A DNA stretch of 64,000 bases from assembly GCF_963678635.1 (NCBI RefSeq), contig NC_087069.1:5813472-5877471 (forward strand), in the 5' to 3' direction. A program made the position numbers and the translations under genes. Every line of letters starts with the position of its first letter. Within the stretch, counting starts at the first letter, position 1. Below, in pieces: positions 30,751-42,168 of this stretch. This DNA comes from Symsagittifera roscoffensis (taxonomy: Eukaryota; Xenacoelomorpha; Acoela; Convolutidae). The notes under the pieces were generated by a model. The model did not search any database, was not told the DNA's origin, and was given only the letters and a program-made list of their open reading frames with translations.

Positions 30751-33100
30751 TCAAACCATTTTGTTCCAATAACTGTCCAGGTTGTCGATGAATGTGATCC
30801 TCAAATTCGAGTTCACCTTTTCTCGTTGCAGTTTGTTCCTGTCTGCTGCGGCTCTGATCGTGAAATAATGTTTTCTTACTTGGAGATTTCTACGAAATTT
30901 TTTGTCATTTATCCATTGTGTCTTTGCTGTTTAGTTCGAAAAGACTTCATGTCGTTTTTGGGTCATAACATTTTTAACTAAATTTGGAAAATTCACTCAT
31001 TGTTCTTCGTCTTTTACTGTGCTCAAGGGATGGTCGGTCTAGGTTGCGCAGCTTTTCATCATATTTTAATTACCTAAGCCCACTACCTAAGTTGCTCTCC
31101 GTTGAACTTCTAGCGTCGCGGATACCAAGCTTGACTACCATTTTCAAAATTATGTCGTAAGAGTACATTAAATACGTTCAAAAACTGGTTGCTGAAAGTC
31201 TTCTTGAGAATTGTAATGATTGAGCTTGCTTTTTCACTTTTGCCTTTAGCGAAATTATGTGCTTCGAACGAAAGCCTACTATTAACAATGATAACTCCTT
31301 TTCTTCATCTAATTTTTTCGTTTTTTTCAGAGGCATTAGTTCCCTTTGAAATTTTTCAAATTTGCAATTGTCATCTGCAATTTGTTTTTTTTGTCCTTGA
31401 AGATGAACGCTGTTTTTTACCATTTTTTTTCACCTCATATTTTTAAGCCATTTTTTTCCAAAAGGCCAATTTTTGACCACATATTGAGATTTTCTTGAAG
31501 GATTTCATTCTATTGCATTAATTAACTCGCATTCTAAGATCGCAATCTCAGCAAATAGATAAAAATTTGATAATATGAAACCTGGGTTTGAGTTGATGTA
31601 CGTTGGAAAAAATCGCAGAAACATGGCAATCTCCAATAAAGACTTTTTTCAAACTTTACTTGGTATTGTTGATTGCCACATTTTGTTGCCTGTAGATATG
31701 AGTTCTTTTATCCTGATCATTGTTTTTTTGTTTTTCCGTTTATCACATATTATTGTAAAACATCTTGAGTTTGCTGTGTGGCACTGAGTCAAATGTTTTT
31801 CTGAAATTCAGTCTGTGATTATCTATAATTGCAGTGAGGTCGACGAGCACTTCCATAATATGATTTCTGTTGAGATTAACCATTGAACCGGACCTGATGA
31901 CTTCTTCAAACCATTAGAGAGCATTGATGTGAAGCTTACTGGTCTATAGTTGCCCGCCACAAATGTCTCTACTTTCTCAAAAGCAGAAGTTGTGTGCGCC
32001 AGTTTCCAATCTTCGGGTACATCTTTATCATTCCATGATTTCTTCAAAAAAAATTTTCTATGGACGGACTACTTGTAGTCTCATTTCAATCAAAAGCTGG
32101 ATTTTGTCTGGTCCAGGTGACTGTGAAATGTTGATCTCGTCTTATTGCTCTTTGACTGTTTGTTCCTTAGTTTCTACTCTATCGCTAATTTGTATAATAT
32201 TTTTACTTCTTGACGTTTGCAGTAACTCGTAGTTTCGAAACCGATGAAGAAAGTTTGATATATGCTAGTTTTTTTTAGTCCTAATTGTTGTTATTAACAC
32301 TTTAGCTAATGCGGTAACAAAATTTGTAGGTCTCCTAATTATTCATTTTGGCTGTTTTTCCTGCATTTCAGTTTACTTTGAAATTATTGAAGTAAACTGT
32401 TGTTCGAGACAAGTAAAACATTTTCGAGCCTTCTTTTTACTTAAGTAGCCATAACAGTACTATTTTCGGGCGGTGCAGCTCTCATATTTTTTTAGCGTCT
32501 AGGTTTGAACAGCGGTACAAATTCCTCTGTTAGCCTTGTTAGCTCAAACCGCAGAGTTTTACCATGCCTTTTTCAAATTGTTTGTAATCTCAAATCCAAT
32601 TCCCTTTGCTTCTTGTACCTTTCCATTGTAATCTCATTTGCGTAGTTGCATGGAGTTTTTGTTTTAGCACCCACACGGATGATTTCCATGAGAACAAGGG
32701 CAATTTGACCAAGAGGTATTATAATACTAACAACCAGATCACTTGGACTGGCATCGGTTAGTACGATATCAGGAAGTGATGTTTTGTCTCCTGCTGTGAT
32801 ACGAATTGGTTCGCTGATTTTTTGGATTAGGAATGATTCTCTAACTGCTTTCAGGAAATTTAATTTTTTGCTCTCTTCATCTTCAGTTAAACTTAACTCC
32901 TCTCAAATGATTGAGGGTATTTTTGTACCACCAAGTATAGCAGTGAAGTTTCTCGTATGTTTTTCAAATGGTTTTCCGAGCGATAGCATTTTTGCATACC
33001 ATAGTTTCTTGAAAATCAGTTTTTGTTGTCTTACCGAAGAAACAATCTTTTTATCGTCAAAATATCTTCGAAAAACAAAATAGTCCACCTTTTGCATTCG
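30751..33100 (-). mobile_element. Decayed CR1-like LINE, ORF2 remnant
   Basis: Minus-strand fragments occur in the correct order. Endonuclease tail: KIPSI near 32910, then FLIQKISEPIR, SLPDIVLTD and IIPLGQ (32900-32650). Reverse transcriptase: VPEDWKLAHTT and AGNYRPVSFTS (about 32020-31930), then LNFRKTFDSVPHSKL (about 31800-31760). C-terminal block: YDEKLRNLDRPSLEHSKRRR (about 31070-31010). Finally LDSYWNKMV and stop at 30751. These blocks match CR1-group ORF2. Frameshifts and stops are frequent and the catalytic centre is lost, so this is an old inactive copy. Its ORF1 cannot be identified with confidence. Confidence 0.8.
31823..32047 (-). pseudogene. LINE reverse transcriptase fragment
   Basis: The frame shows WNDKDVPEDWKLAHTTSAF and GNYRPVSFTSML, the N-terminal fingers motif of non-LTR reverse transcriptases (P.dWK.a.v.PlfKkG....NYRPiSLts). 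It belongs to the remnant at 30751-33100. Confidence 0.8.
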
Positions 33101-36100
33101 GGTTCATGTTAATTTACTTCACAATGTAATTTTTTTTTACTAACCTTGGTTTCAAATAAAATTTGAGTTTTTGTTTAGCTTCAATTAAAGCAATTAAAAC
33201 CTGTGGGTATCTTATATGATCGATTATTTTGATCAACTTGTATTTTTCTACTGTTAGTGTGTCAACTTTCCTGCAACAGTAAATGTTTGCCTGCCTCTCG
33301 GCGTTTTCATGACTTTTACAAATCTCAATTCTCGAACCAGATGCAATAAGTTTCCCTCTTGCTAATCGTTCAAGTTTTTGCTCCCGTTACTAGTTTTTGC
33401 ACTTCTTCTCATTTCTTCGAAATTTGGCCGTGACTAATCCCGAGTTTAATAACTTCAGCATCTGCCTCTTTCCGTTTTGTTAGTTTTCGTTAGTTTTCAG
33501 CGCTGAATTAAATTAATAAAAAACAGTTGAGTAAAATCGTTTTTACGACCAAGTCAGATGGTTTTCAGAAAATCTTTACCTTCGATGTCAAAACTTGGTA
33601 AAAATTTTACAAAAAAAATTTCATCCTTTTTTTCTCTCTTCTTTTTTACTCGCTGTATTCTCTTTTGGCCTCTAGATGATAAGGTTTTTCGACCACGTCT
33701 CTCTTCAATTTCTGTGCGCTTGTTTTCGGTTGCTTCTATTGTGAATGTTTTTGAGGGCTTGACTGTGATAAGTTTACTTCCTTCCAAATTCTCGGTCTTT
33801 TTATCCACGAGCTAGCCTTAACGCTTTTAGAGATCAGTTATCGTGGTGTTTGTGTTTATTATTGTTGAGTCAAAGATTTCACAAAGTTTTTGGAAGGTTT
33901 TTTGTCTCCGGTTTTCATTTTTTCTTGGTTAGCTTTTTCAAAGCGTGGAACCACCAGCAATCACCAGAACACCATATTACCACTAGTTGACATATGTTTG
34001 ATAGGTTGTGTCTGGCATTCTTAAGAGATCTAGTAGTATTATCTCGATGATAGAAGATGGATGATTTTTTTTTGTATATCGTCTTGGACGAAGACTGCCT
34101 GTTGCTTCCTATTTGATAACAAATTTTTCCGCAATTTTTTTATCGTAAGAGTTTGTGTTGCCAATTCCGAAAGGCTCTTGGAAATTGCGTGAGTTTCTCT
34201 TCGTCGGATGTACACAAGTGCTCGTATGCTCGGTTTCAAAGTCTCGATAATTTCACGAAGACGTTCAGCTGCAACCGATCCAAGGTTGATGACTTGATGG
34301 GAACTGAAGCTGTTAGTTATCACATCGTGCCAGATTACGATATATCAGATCGTGCCAGATAACGATATATCGCGTCATGCCAGATGTATCACTATATAAC
34401 GATATAAGGTTTTGCACCTCGTGCCAGATGTTCTAATTTGTTGCACTGAAAAAATCATAGTAAGCGAGGTTACAGTCAGTAGCCGTTTCATGACATATTT
34501 CAGACAAAACTCAGGGAATTCTGTAGGTATGGATGTGATACACATGAAAAAAGAAGCCATTAGAAATGACCCGACACAATTTCGAAATGAAAGGGCTAAA
34601 GTTTCCACTGTTTTGACTGATTTTTTCTAGAAGATGCTTGGTTCTGCCTAGTATATCATTGTCGAAATAGAGAGTACTTTCAATTTTGAAACAATCAAGG
34701 AAGTGTGCAATAAGACTTTTGAAAAGTTACTGTAACGTTTCCCTACAAAAAAACAAACTTACTTAAGCAAAGTCGTGAAGGTTCAAATTATTTTTGCCCT
34801 TTTAAGTACATTAAAGAAAATTTCTGGTTCCAGACCAAGAGACTGGCAAATATCGTCCACTAAAAGGTGCACAAATTGGAATTACAATGTCTTAAAAGGC
34901 GACTACTCAAGTGGATGCGATATAAATTTTAATTGAGATGCGAGCAATCTAGTCCATGTATTTCGAACTTTTTTTGCGACTGTATGAAAAACAGCTGCAG
35001 AAACTTGACTATAAACTACTAAACCCAAAATAAAGGGGATTTATTGATTGCGTTCAACAGCTGAGTTCAAATTACTAATTTTTTTTGCACATCAGCAGTC
35101 TTTAGAATTTTCATATCGACAAAGCGCCGAGTATATGCGCAGTGGAGCAAACGAGCACTACAAGCCACTGCCGCAATTGAAGTTAATTTTCTGACTAACC
35201 TCAATGTTAAGAGTCTGATGAAAAATTGATCTGATTAAAACCAGTTTAAGAAAATACCATGAGTCGTCATGAAATGATCGAAAAGGAAGGCAATCTGCTG
35301 AACTTATCAAGTTTTGTGGGCTGATTTCAACTGAGAAACGAGGAAATAAAAATTTGAATTTCGAACTTTTTCGTAGATTTGGGAATTGTCGGTTTTGAAA
35401 AACTCTACAAATAAATCACCAAACTTTCAATTTTGCCCCAATCATGAAAATTGTTGAAAAAACTCAATCAAACATAGAATTACAATTTTAAAATTCGCTC
35501 TAAAAATACATAATAGTTTTATATTATAACCTTGTTTTCTGCATCATTCTAATCATTGTAATGGTTATTTTCAAAGAAAGAAAATTTAATTTTTATGTTC
35601 ATCTCGTGCTCGAACTTCATTAGATTTTTTGTTCGGAAGCAAAATTTCGCCTTGGGAGTTTTAATTCAAGTCAATTCTTTTCTCCTGAATTGCGCGATTT
35701 TTTTTCTCTGTCTCGCTTTTCAAATGTGAGGTGATTTTACAAGCATTTATTTGTCATTGGTGTTCAGCCTGGTCTTAAGCTTTCCATAATAAATATTCGT
35801 TCGTGCGTTTTTTTCACACTGCCTCTGATGTTGCTCTTCAGTCTTCCAACTGAGTCTTCCTTTCGGTTTTCAAATATTCTAGTGAAAAGGTTTCGAAGAT
35901 TCCGTTCAAAGTTAAATTCAAATGAAATCTTAAAAATCACTTTTGATTTTGATTGGTGCATAAAAAATAATTCTAGCAAGAAGGGCAGGTTTTTGGCTTT
36001 CGGTTGTCAAATACAATTGGTGCCTTGTTTATGACACGCACACATGTTATATAGAATTCAACAAAAGTAATAAACGTCAAATGAACAGATTTCTTTTGAA

Positions 36101-36507
36101 TTTTTTTCATTAGTTAAAATCTTTATAAAATGTTGAAAGATTTGCTTCGATGTTTTTTTACTGTTGTTGATTGAACCGTCAGTTTTTTTGATTTCTTACC
36201 ACGTTTTTTGTCTTTCTTTGTCGCGATACTGTTTGAATTCGTTCAAAAGGAAACCAATACCGTTAAGCTAGATTTTAAAGTGGTGTTACGTGAATGACGA
36301 ACCAATAAAAAACGTCGATCAAAAATTTAACAGGTTTTTTCAGTTTTTTTTAGCTGTTTCACAATAATTTTGTGTATTGTGAATCTCTTTTTTAATTTTA
36401 TGTTTCAATTCAGAAAAAAGAATACTACCAACCAACTACATTTTACTAGCCGTCTGTTAACATTGAAAGAGAGCGTCTTTCAAAGCGTCACAATTGAGAT
36501 ATCATAT
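33101..36507. other. Gene-free region upstream of the decayed LINE
   Basis: No gene recognised. Minus-strand frames at 33554-33808 (Lys/Glu-rich) and 34039-34323 might be remnants of the LINE's ORF1, but no motif proves it. A short tandem repeat lies at 34324-34440. The rest is AT-rich without features. Confidence 0.45.
34324..34440 (+). repeat. Short tandem repeat of TCGTGCCAGATNACGATATA
   Basis: Four starts (34324, 34349, 34374 and 34429) of TCGTGCCAGAT or TCATGCCAGAT, three followed by ACGATATA-type words. The period is about 25 for the first copies. Confidence 0.75.
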
Positions 36508-36741
36508 CAATAGAAGACAGTTGACAATATCTCTTAGGTGAAAGTTTCCAGTTGATTAATCAGACTTTCTATAATTTCCCAATAAACCTCTCCGCTCCTT
36601 ATCACTTCTCCGCATTGCTGAAGGAGGAAACCTACCGGTGACCTCAGCTTCTTATAATCCTCAATTTGAGTGGTCAAATTTCTATCATTTTCTCTAAGAT
36701 GTTTTGAGTTATTCCCAATAGAAGACAGTTGAAATATCATG
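36508..36741 (-). mobile_element. Small insertion flanked by ~23 bp direct repeats
   Basis: CAATAGAAGACAGTTGACAATATC (36509-36532) and CAATAGAAGACAGTTGAAATATC (36716-36738) bracket about 183 bases. The minus strand of the insert is open and encodes LRENDRNLTTQIEDYKKL and QQCGEVIRSGEVYWEIIESL, which looks protein-like, though I do not recognise it. A retroposed gene fragment with a target-site duplication is possible, as is a simple duplication. Confidence 0.5.
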
Positions 36742-38453
36742 ATTGACTTGGGTTGATTGAGTAAAGCTGAATTCCTTAATGTAAAAATATTTTATTTTTG
36801 TTGTGGTGATAATTGTTTGAATATTTATTAGTGTTTGCAAAAAAAAACACAACGTTTTACTTTCAAGGACCATTCACCAAAAAGATATTATAAATAATTT
36901 GGTCTTAAATAAAAAATTAGATAAGAATTGTACTGTATAAATTAAGCGAAGGCCATTGGTTAGGAAAAAAGCGCATTTAAGAAAATTCTTGTCTCGATTT
37001 TGTTCAAACTGAGGAAAAAAATCCGTCACACCAACTGACAGCGTTCGATCTTCACTCAGCAGGAAAAAAATGCTAAGTCAGTCAATTTGATTAAATGTCA
37101 AACAATTCCTGATCCGATCCCTTCTAAATACGTGATCAGGGCTGCAAATGTTGCTCGCATCCCCAAAGTTTGCAAATTGCTCGATCATGTTATTTTATAG
37201 ACTGAGCGACTGTTCCCTCAATCAACACGGAGCGTTTTAGCACAGCTATGATCAGGTTAAAACCCATTTTTAAACACTTAGCTCAATGGAATTGATCTAA
37301 TGGTACTCAAACGGTCCCCCCGCTGTACTGCTTCCGGAACATGCATACATATTTTTTCCTGCAATTTTTTTTGGGTAGACAACTTTTGCTTCAAAAAACA
37401 TTAACAAATCAAATTTTTAACTTTTTGGTTTGCAAACTGAAATTTTATACCCACCTGAGAAACAAACGCGCAATTTTTTTCCTAGAAACAAACCAAATCT
37501 AAATTGACTTAGCCAATAAAGAACAGAATCAGAACATTTTCAATTTCAACTAAGTTTATGTCAACCAGAAGAAAATCGCATAAAATGGAGGGAAGCTGAC
37601 AAAAAGTATGTAAAATTATGAAATACCGATCAGAAGAGTTCTATGAGAACTTTTTTCAACACAAAAATCCGCTTCTGGCCAATTTTGAAGCCATAGTTTT
37701 TGTCTTCCCAAATTCAGATTTTATCTCACAGGAAACTTATATAAAATGTTAGCTGTTGTTGTTACACAAATTGTTAACCCAAGTGAAAAACTATTTTCCG
37801 ATTTGATATTACCTGCTAACTGCAAGCGTAAAAATCAGTGCCAGTCGCATAACTGCAAAAGTCAATGCTCTGGCCAAATTGACGAAAAAAATTTGTAACT
37901 GCAAAAAAAGACACCGCATTTTGGACACCGATTTCTTAGCAGCTCGTATGTTTTTAAATTATACCCGCAAGTAAATAGCTGTCTTAAAACACGACGTAGT
38001 TGTAAAAGTTAGAAATAACCTTTCTTCGTTTCTGTGAGCTAAGTTTTTGTGTGAAGAAAACATGTAGTAATAGGTCTCAAAGTCAATGATGATTACTTAA
38101 TGATAATTACTTCATTTTAATTAGGTTTCTAAATTTTTCTCTCATTATCTTAAATAAATTTTGATAAATTTATTATTTTAAAAACTTAGGATCGGTTTTT
38201 CAATTTAGCTTTTCTCTGTTTCCGGTCATATTTTTTGATTTTGAAAGAAATTTTAGAGTCAATTTTCTGCTCTTGAGTTCATCGCTTAATTTTTTTTTCT
38301 CTTCTTTTTCAAAACTCCGTCGAAAACTGAGATGCCTTAAACGCGAGTAGTTTACTAGCCTCATCTATAAACTACAACGAAACAATCCTGTGCAAAAAAA
38401 TCCTCAGTTTTATTATCCTGCCTTATTTTTTTTGGTTAATCATCTTTCTAGTA
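36742..38453. other. Gene-free region
   Basis: AT-rich. I see no gene, repeat family or RNA in it. Confidence 0.5.
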
Positions 38454-38653
38454 CATTACGAGGCCAGAGTGTGCATTTCGTGCATTGTAAGCCGATTCCG
38501 CAACAAGGACGCTCCCTTTGTTCTTATTTTGTTCTTTAATTTTCTTTGATCGTTCCGACTAAGTTTAAACATGTTTAAAGACTTGGCTCTGGAATCCAGG
38601 AACATAGACACAAAATTGTGCTCCTATCCAGTGCACAGTTTGGCCTCGTAATG
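38454..38653. mobile_element. MITE of the CATTACGAGGCCA family, copy 2
   Basis: Inverted ends CATTACGAGGCCAGAGTGTG and its complement at ACAGTTTGGCCTCGTAATG. Flanked by TA on both sides, as expected for a Tc1/mariner-type insertion. Internal bases match the copy at 8587-8772 in the opposite orientation, including CTGGAATCCAGGAACATA. Confidence 0.8.
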
Positions 38654-39673
38654 TATCTCTTTTGACCGAGAGGCAAGATGTCGAATCATTTCGTCGAAAA
38701 AGATGAAAAAAGATAACAGCTTGACATCTTGTCGCAGCTAAAGTTACGTGAGAACTCCAAGAAGATTTGAGAAATATCATAAAACTACTGGTTCAGGTTG
38801 ATTTAACTTGGTTTCCCAGTCGCGTTTCGGATTCCTTGATTGGGTTTCCAGGGCTATACTTCAGCCGATTCCAAAATTGAATCATTTCGTTTGCTTTTTG
38901 CCTATGTTTTTTTGCGTTCTCTTGCACTTAAAGTCTTTCTGATTTTCCAATAAAGCAAAAACATCAGCAACCAGACATTTCAAATCACTTCTAACTTGTT
39001 CGATGCGATGAAGCTTTTGCGAAGTCGACGCCAAATGATTTCAAAAGTTTCAAAAGCTTTCTTAGATTTTTATGCTGAAATTTATTTCAACGAAGTGTTT
39101 TTGTACTTAATCTTTAAAAAAAACACATAGAAAATGATTTCAATTTATTAGTAGGTTTGCCCCATATTTACTATAGACACTGTGGTTTTGGTTCACCTCT
39201 GAAAGTTTCTACAAATTGAGTCAACCAAAAAAAAAAGTGAAATTTTTGGGCGTAAATTGAGTCCCAACGCGCTTGGAGCGTTAAGCATCTTGCTTTAAAC
39301 ATTTGCAATAAGCCTCTACAACGCCGCCTTGACGCTCTCAAAGCAACTGAATGTTCTCGAAAATTTCCGTTTGGGTACACTCCGCGGTACTTGAATATCA
39401 GCTCTGTCAGAATCACGGTTCTGCTCAACTCATCGATATCTTTGCCAGCTTAAAATTTGTCGGTCCTGACTCAGAGAATCAATCATGCTCTTTCGACATC
39501 TTTTGCTTTTTTGCAACAACTACTTTTTTCATTGCAGGTGGTATGTTGTCGGAATTGGCAACAACCTTTTATTGGGAAAAGAGGACGTTTCTTCTCTGGA
39601 TTTTTTTCAAGGTCAGATCCATTGAACGGCTTCTGCTTATTGAATCCTAATCAGGATTTTCACACAAAGCGAC
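38654..39673. other. Gene-free region
   Basis: Contains open frames on both strands around 39171-39650, none with recognisable similarity. Composition is slightly less AT-rich at 39240-39440. Confidence 0.4.
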
Positions 39674-40048
39674 GTGAGTTATGTACGGGTGACTGTACTC
39701 ATAGAGTAATTTCGGATAGGGTACACCGTCTGCACGTCACGCTATCTTATTTTCGGCCGGATAGATTCGTGTAATTTCTTAGTCTAATACCAATTTTAAT
39801 CTCACTCTTATATCTCCTAGTCTCAATAGATCTAGTGTAAACTGGTTTATGCGAGTTAGTTTCCAGAAGGTGAGCAACTGTATTCTAAGTTTAATTCAAA
39901 TTGCTCTGGTGCTGAAACTACAAGTAGTTTCAGCACTTACAGATAAGTGTAACTGTTAGTTATGGAATACGTTGGTTAGTTAAGAATTTTTTATAGAATT
40001 AGAGAATTATATTTATAACCAAATATAATTTCTAGTTTAAAACTGGTT
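39674..40048 (+). repeat. Direct repeat, left copy, with hairpin
   Basis: Matches 41761-42168 from GAGTTATNTACGG through GACTGTACTCATAGAGTAAT to AACTGGTTCCA, with scattered differences. A perfect 13 bp hairpin (GTGCTGAAACTAC, loop AA, GTAGTTTCAGCAC) sits at 39909-39936. Confidence 0.85.
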
Positions 40049-41760
40049 CCACCCATCTGGGAATAGAGAATTTTTAGTTTTTTAATGGTTATTGCAGTGA
40101 AGGGTGGGTGATGTAGTTTCTTATTGAAGTTGCGAGCATTGGCTTCTGGGAGGAAGAAGAAGTGTGACTGTAGGTGTTTGAAGGGAGGAGATTGTCATGT
40201 TTGTATCTCTAGATGGGTCTCATTGATCGTGCTAGTCTTGTGTGATTGTGTCAAGACTTCTGATTGATGCAATGATGTATCGATTTCGTTAGGTTTGGAG
40301 ATATACTGCGTGCATGGTGAAGTTTGATTTTTTTCGGGTGAAGTGCCAAGTGACTAAGATCTGTACGTGTAGTCAACATCGAGATGGCCATTGGTCTGGT
40401 TCAATGGTTTTCCTTTGCTGCGATGTTGGGTCCATACTCTAAATTCTTTGAGTTAGTGACTTCAGGCAGCAAATCAAGTAGATTTGCTCTTCCGAAGTTG
40501 GAATGTGATTGGGTTGTCATCTTCTTTGCTGCTCGTCTCTTGGGTATTGCAAAATTTATACATACTGCATTTATCTTTTACGTAAATAAATTTCTTTGTT
40601 AGTTTTAGTTTTAGTTATGATTTGTTATTATCGCAAAAGCGTTTCTATATTAGTTTGGTTATTTTTAAAGAGTCGCTCACACTAGAGCAACTCTCAGCAA
40701 AAATTGAATGTGGGTCACAAAGCGTGATGTAGCGCGGTGGGTTAGGCCGGCTATAGAGCATACCCAGGACGTTCCTCTGCTTGGTGAGGCTATGAGTGGG
40801 GTCTAATCTTGAGGTCTCTTTGTGCAGAGTCTCTTTTTGTGTTCAACCTTTTGTTTCGTTTTATTACTTATTTTTCTCTTTTTTTTCTGATTGGATCTTT
40901 TTCTCAAAAATCGAATCTTTTGGTTTGGTTTTGTTTCTCGACATTTTTGTGTTTTATTCGTTTGAGGTAAGACTTGAAAGTGGTCTTTAAAAGAATATTT
41001 TATCCAGTTTTGTTCTGGTTTTATTCTGGCTTGGGTACCGCAGGCTTTTCTTTCTTATTCATGCTATTAGTTTAGGGTTTTGTGACTTTAGTAAGCTGCG
41101 TTGGTTATTGTAGTTTACTATTCAATTCCTTCCAACCCGGTTAAAGGAAAGTTTGAAATGTTTGAAAAGTTTAAAATTAAAGTTTAGGATGATTTAGTTT
41201 TGTGTAATTTGCTGTTAATTTTTAAGTGATGAAGCTGAGATGAGGAAATGATTTGATGGATTATTAAAACTAACGATGATTTTTTGTTTTAACTAATTTT
41301 TGTATTTTTATTCATTAAATTATTCTATTCAAAATGTTTTAATTTACTGCAGATTTTTGGAGGGAACGACTTGTGTTGTTTTTATCAGCCGCTATTGTAT
41401 AAATAGTAGGTTTAGCGCCATCAAGGTTACTGAAGGATTTTTTTTTCAAATCTTATGTCATTGAATAAAAATTTAAAGTTACTGCGGAATTGATCCCAAA
41501 TACATAGGTTTGTTCCTGTTACCGTCGTACTATCAAGAAATCAATCGGTAGATCGTGCCTTGTCCTTGGTCTTCTCGCAATATTTGGTATTTCTCGTATT
41601 GTTTGGAAAATTGGCGGAGATCTATTGAGTCGGAGAGACATGTCTAATAAATTGTCTATTTAAATTAACATTTTTGCAGTTTTGCAATTGTCTAATTCTA
41701 ATCTAATTTTTCTAAGTTTAGGTTAGTTAAGGTCTGTTCGAGACTTTTGGTCGCACCAGA
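40049..41760. other. Sequence between the two direct repeats
   Basis: About 1.7 kb without a recognised gene. It does not show reverse transcriptase, protease or integrase motifs, so the flanking repeats are not clearly LTRs. At 40673-40810 there is a less AT-rich block (AGCGCGGTGGGTTAGGCCGG) whose nature I cannot tell. Confidence 0.4.
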
Positions 41761-42168
41761 TGAGTTATTTACGGATGACTGTACTCATAGAGTAATTTCA
41801 GATAAGGTACACCGTCTGCTCGTCACGCTATCTTATTTTCGGCCTGATAGATTCATGCAATTTCTTAGTCTAATACCAATCTTAATCTTACTCTTATATC
41901 TACTAGTCTCAGGTTGTTTAACTAGTCTCTGCTAGGCTCAATACATCTAGAGTATACTGGCTTATTGCGACTGCTGAAGTTCTCTTGGAGAGGTAACTAA
42001 TTTCTAAGTTAAATTCAAATCTTTCTGGTGCTGAAATTACAAGTAATTTCAGCACTTACAAATAAGTGGGTTGTTAGTTTGATGGAATATGATTGGTTAA
42101 TATCAAATATTTTATAGTGATAAAATATCTAATTTATCCAATAATAAATTCTAGTTTAGAACTGGTTC
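41761..42168 (+). repeat. Direct repeat, right copy, with hairpin
   Basis: Copy of 39674-40048. Its hairpin at 42028-42055 is GTGCTGAAATTAC, AA, GTAATTTCAGCAC: one base pair differs from the left copy on both arms at once. Confidence 0.85.

Noticed and set aside
30679-30981. 100-codon plus-strand ORF
   Set aside because: It is antisense to the C-terminal end of the decayed LINE, whose motifs are clear on the minus strand.
33554-34323. ORF1 of the decayed minus-strand LINE
   Set aside because: Position would fit, but the Lys/Glu-rich frames show no zinc finger, coiled coil of convincing length or esterase motif.
36090-36280. Further LINE linker on the minus strand (EFKQYRDKERQKTW, KKTDGSINNSKK)
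   Set aside because: Faintly like a segment before a reverse transcriptase, but with a stop and no neighbouring endonuclease or polymerase block in the right order.
39674-42168. LTR retrotransposon with two LTRs
   Set aside because: No primer-binding site, polypurine tract, target duplication or gag/pol motif is visible, so only direct repeats are annotated.
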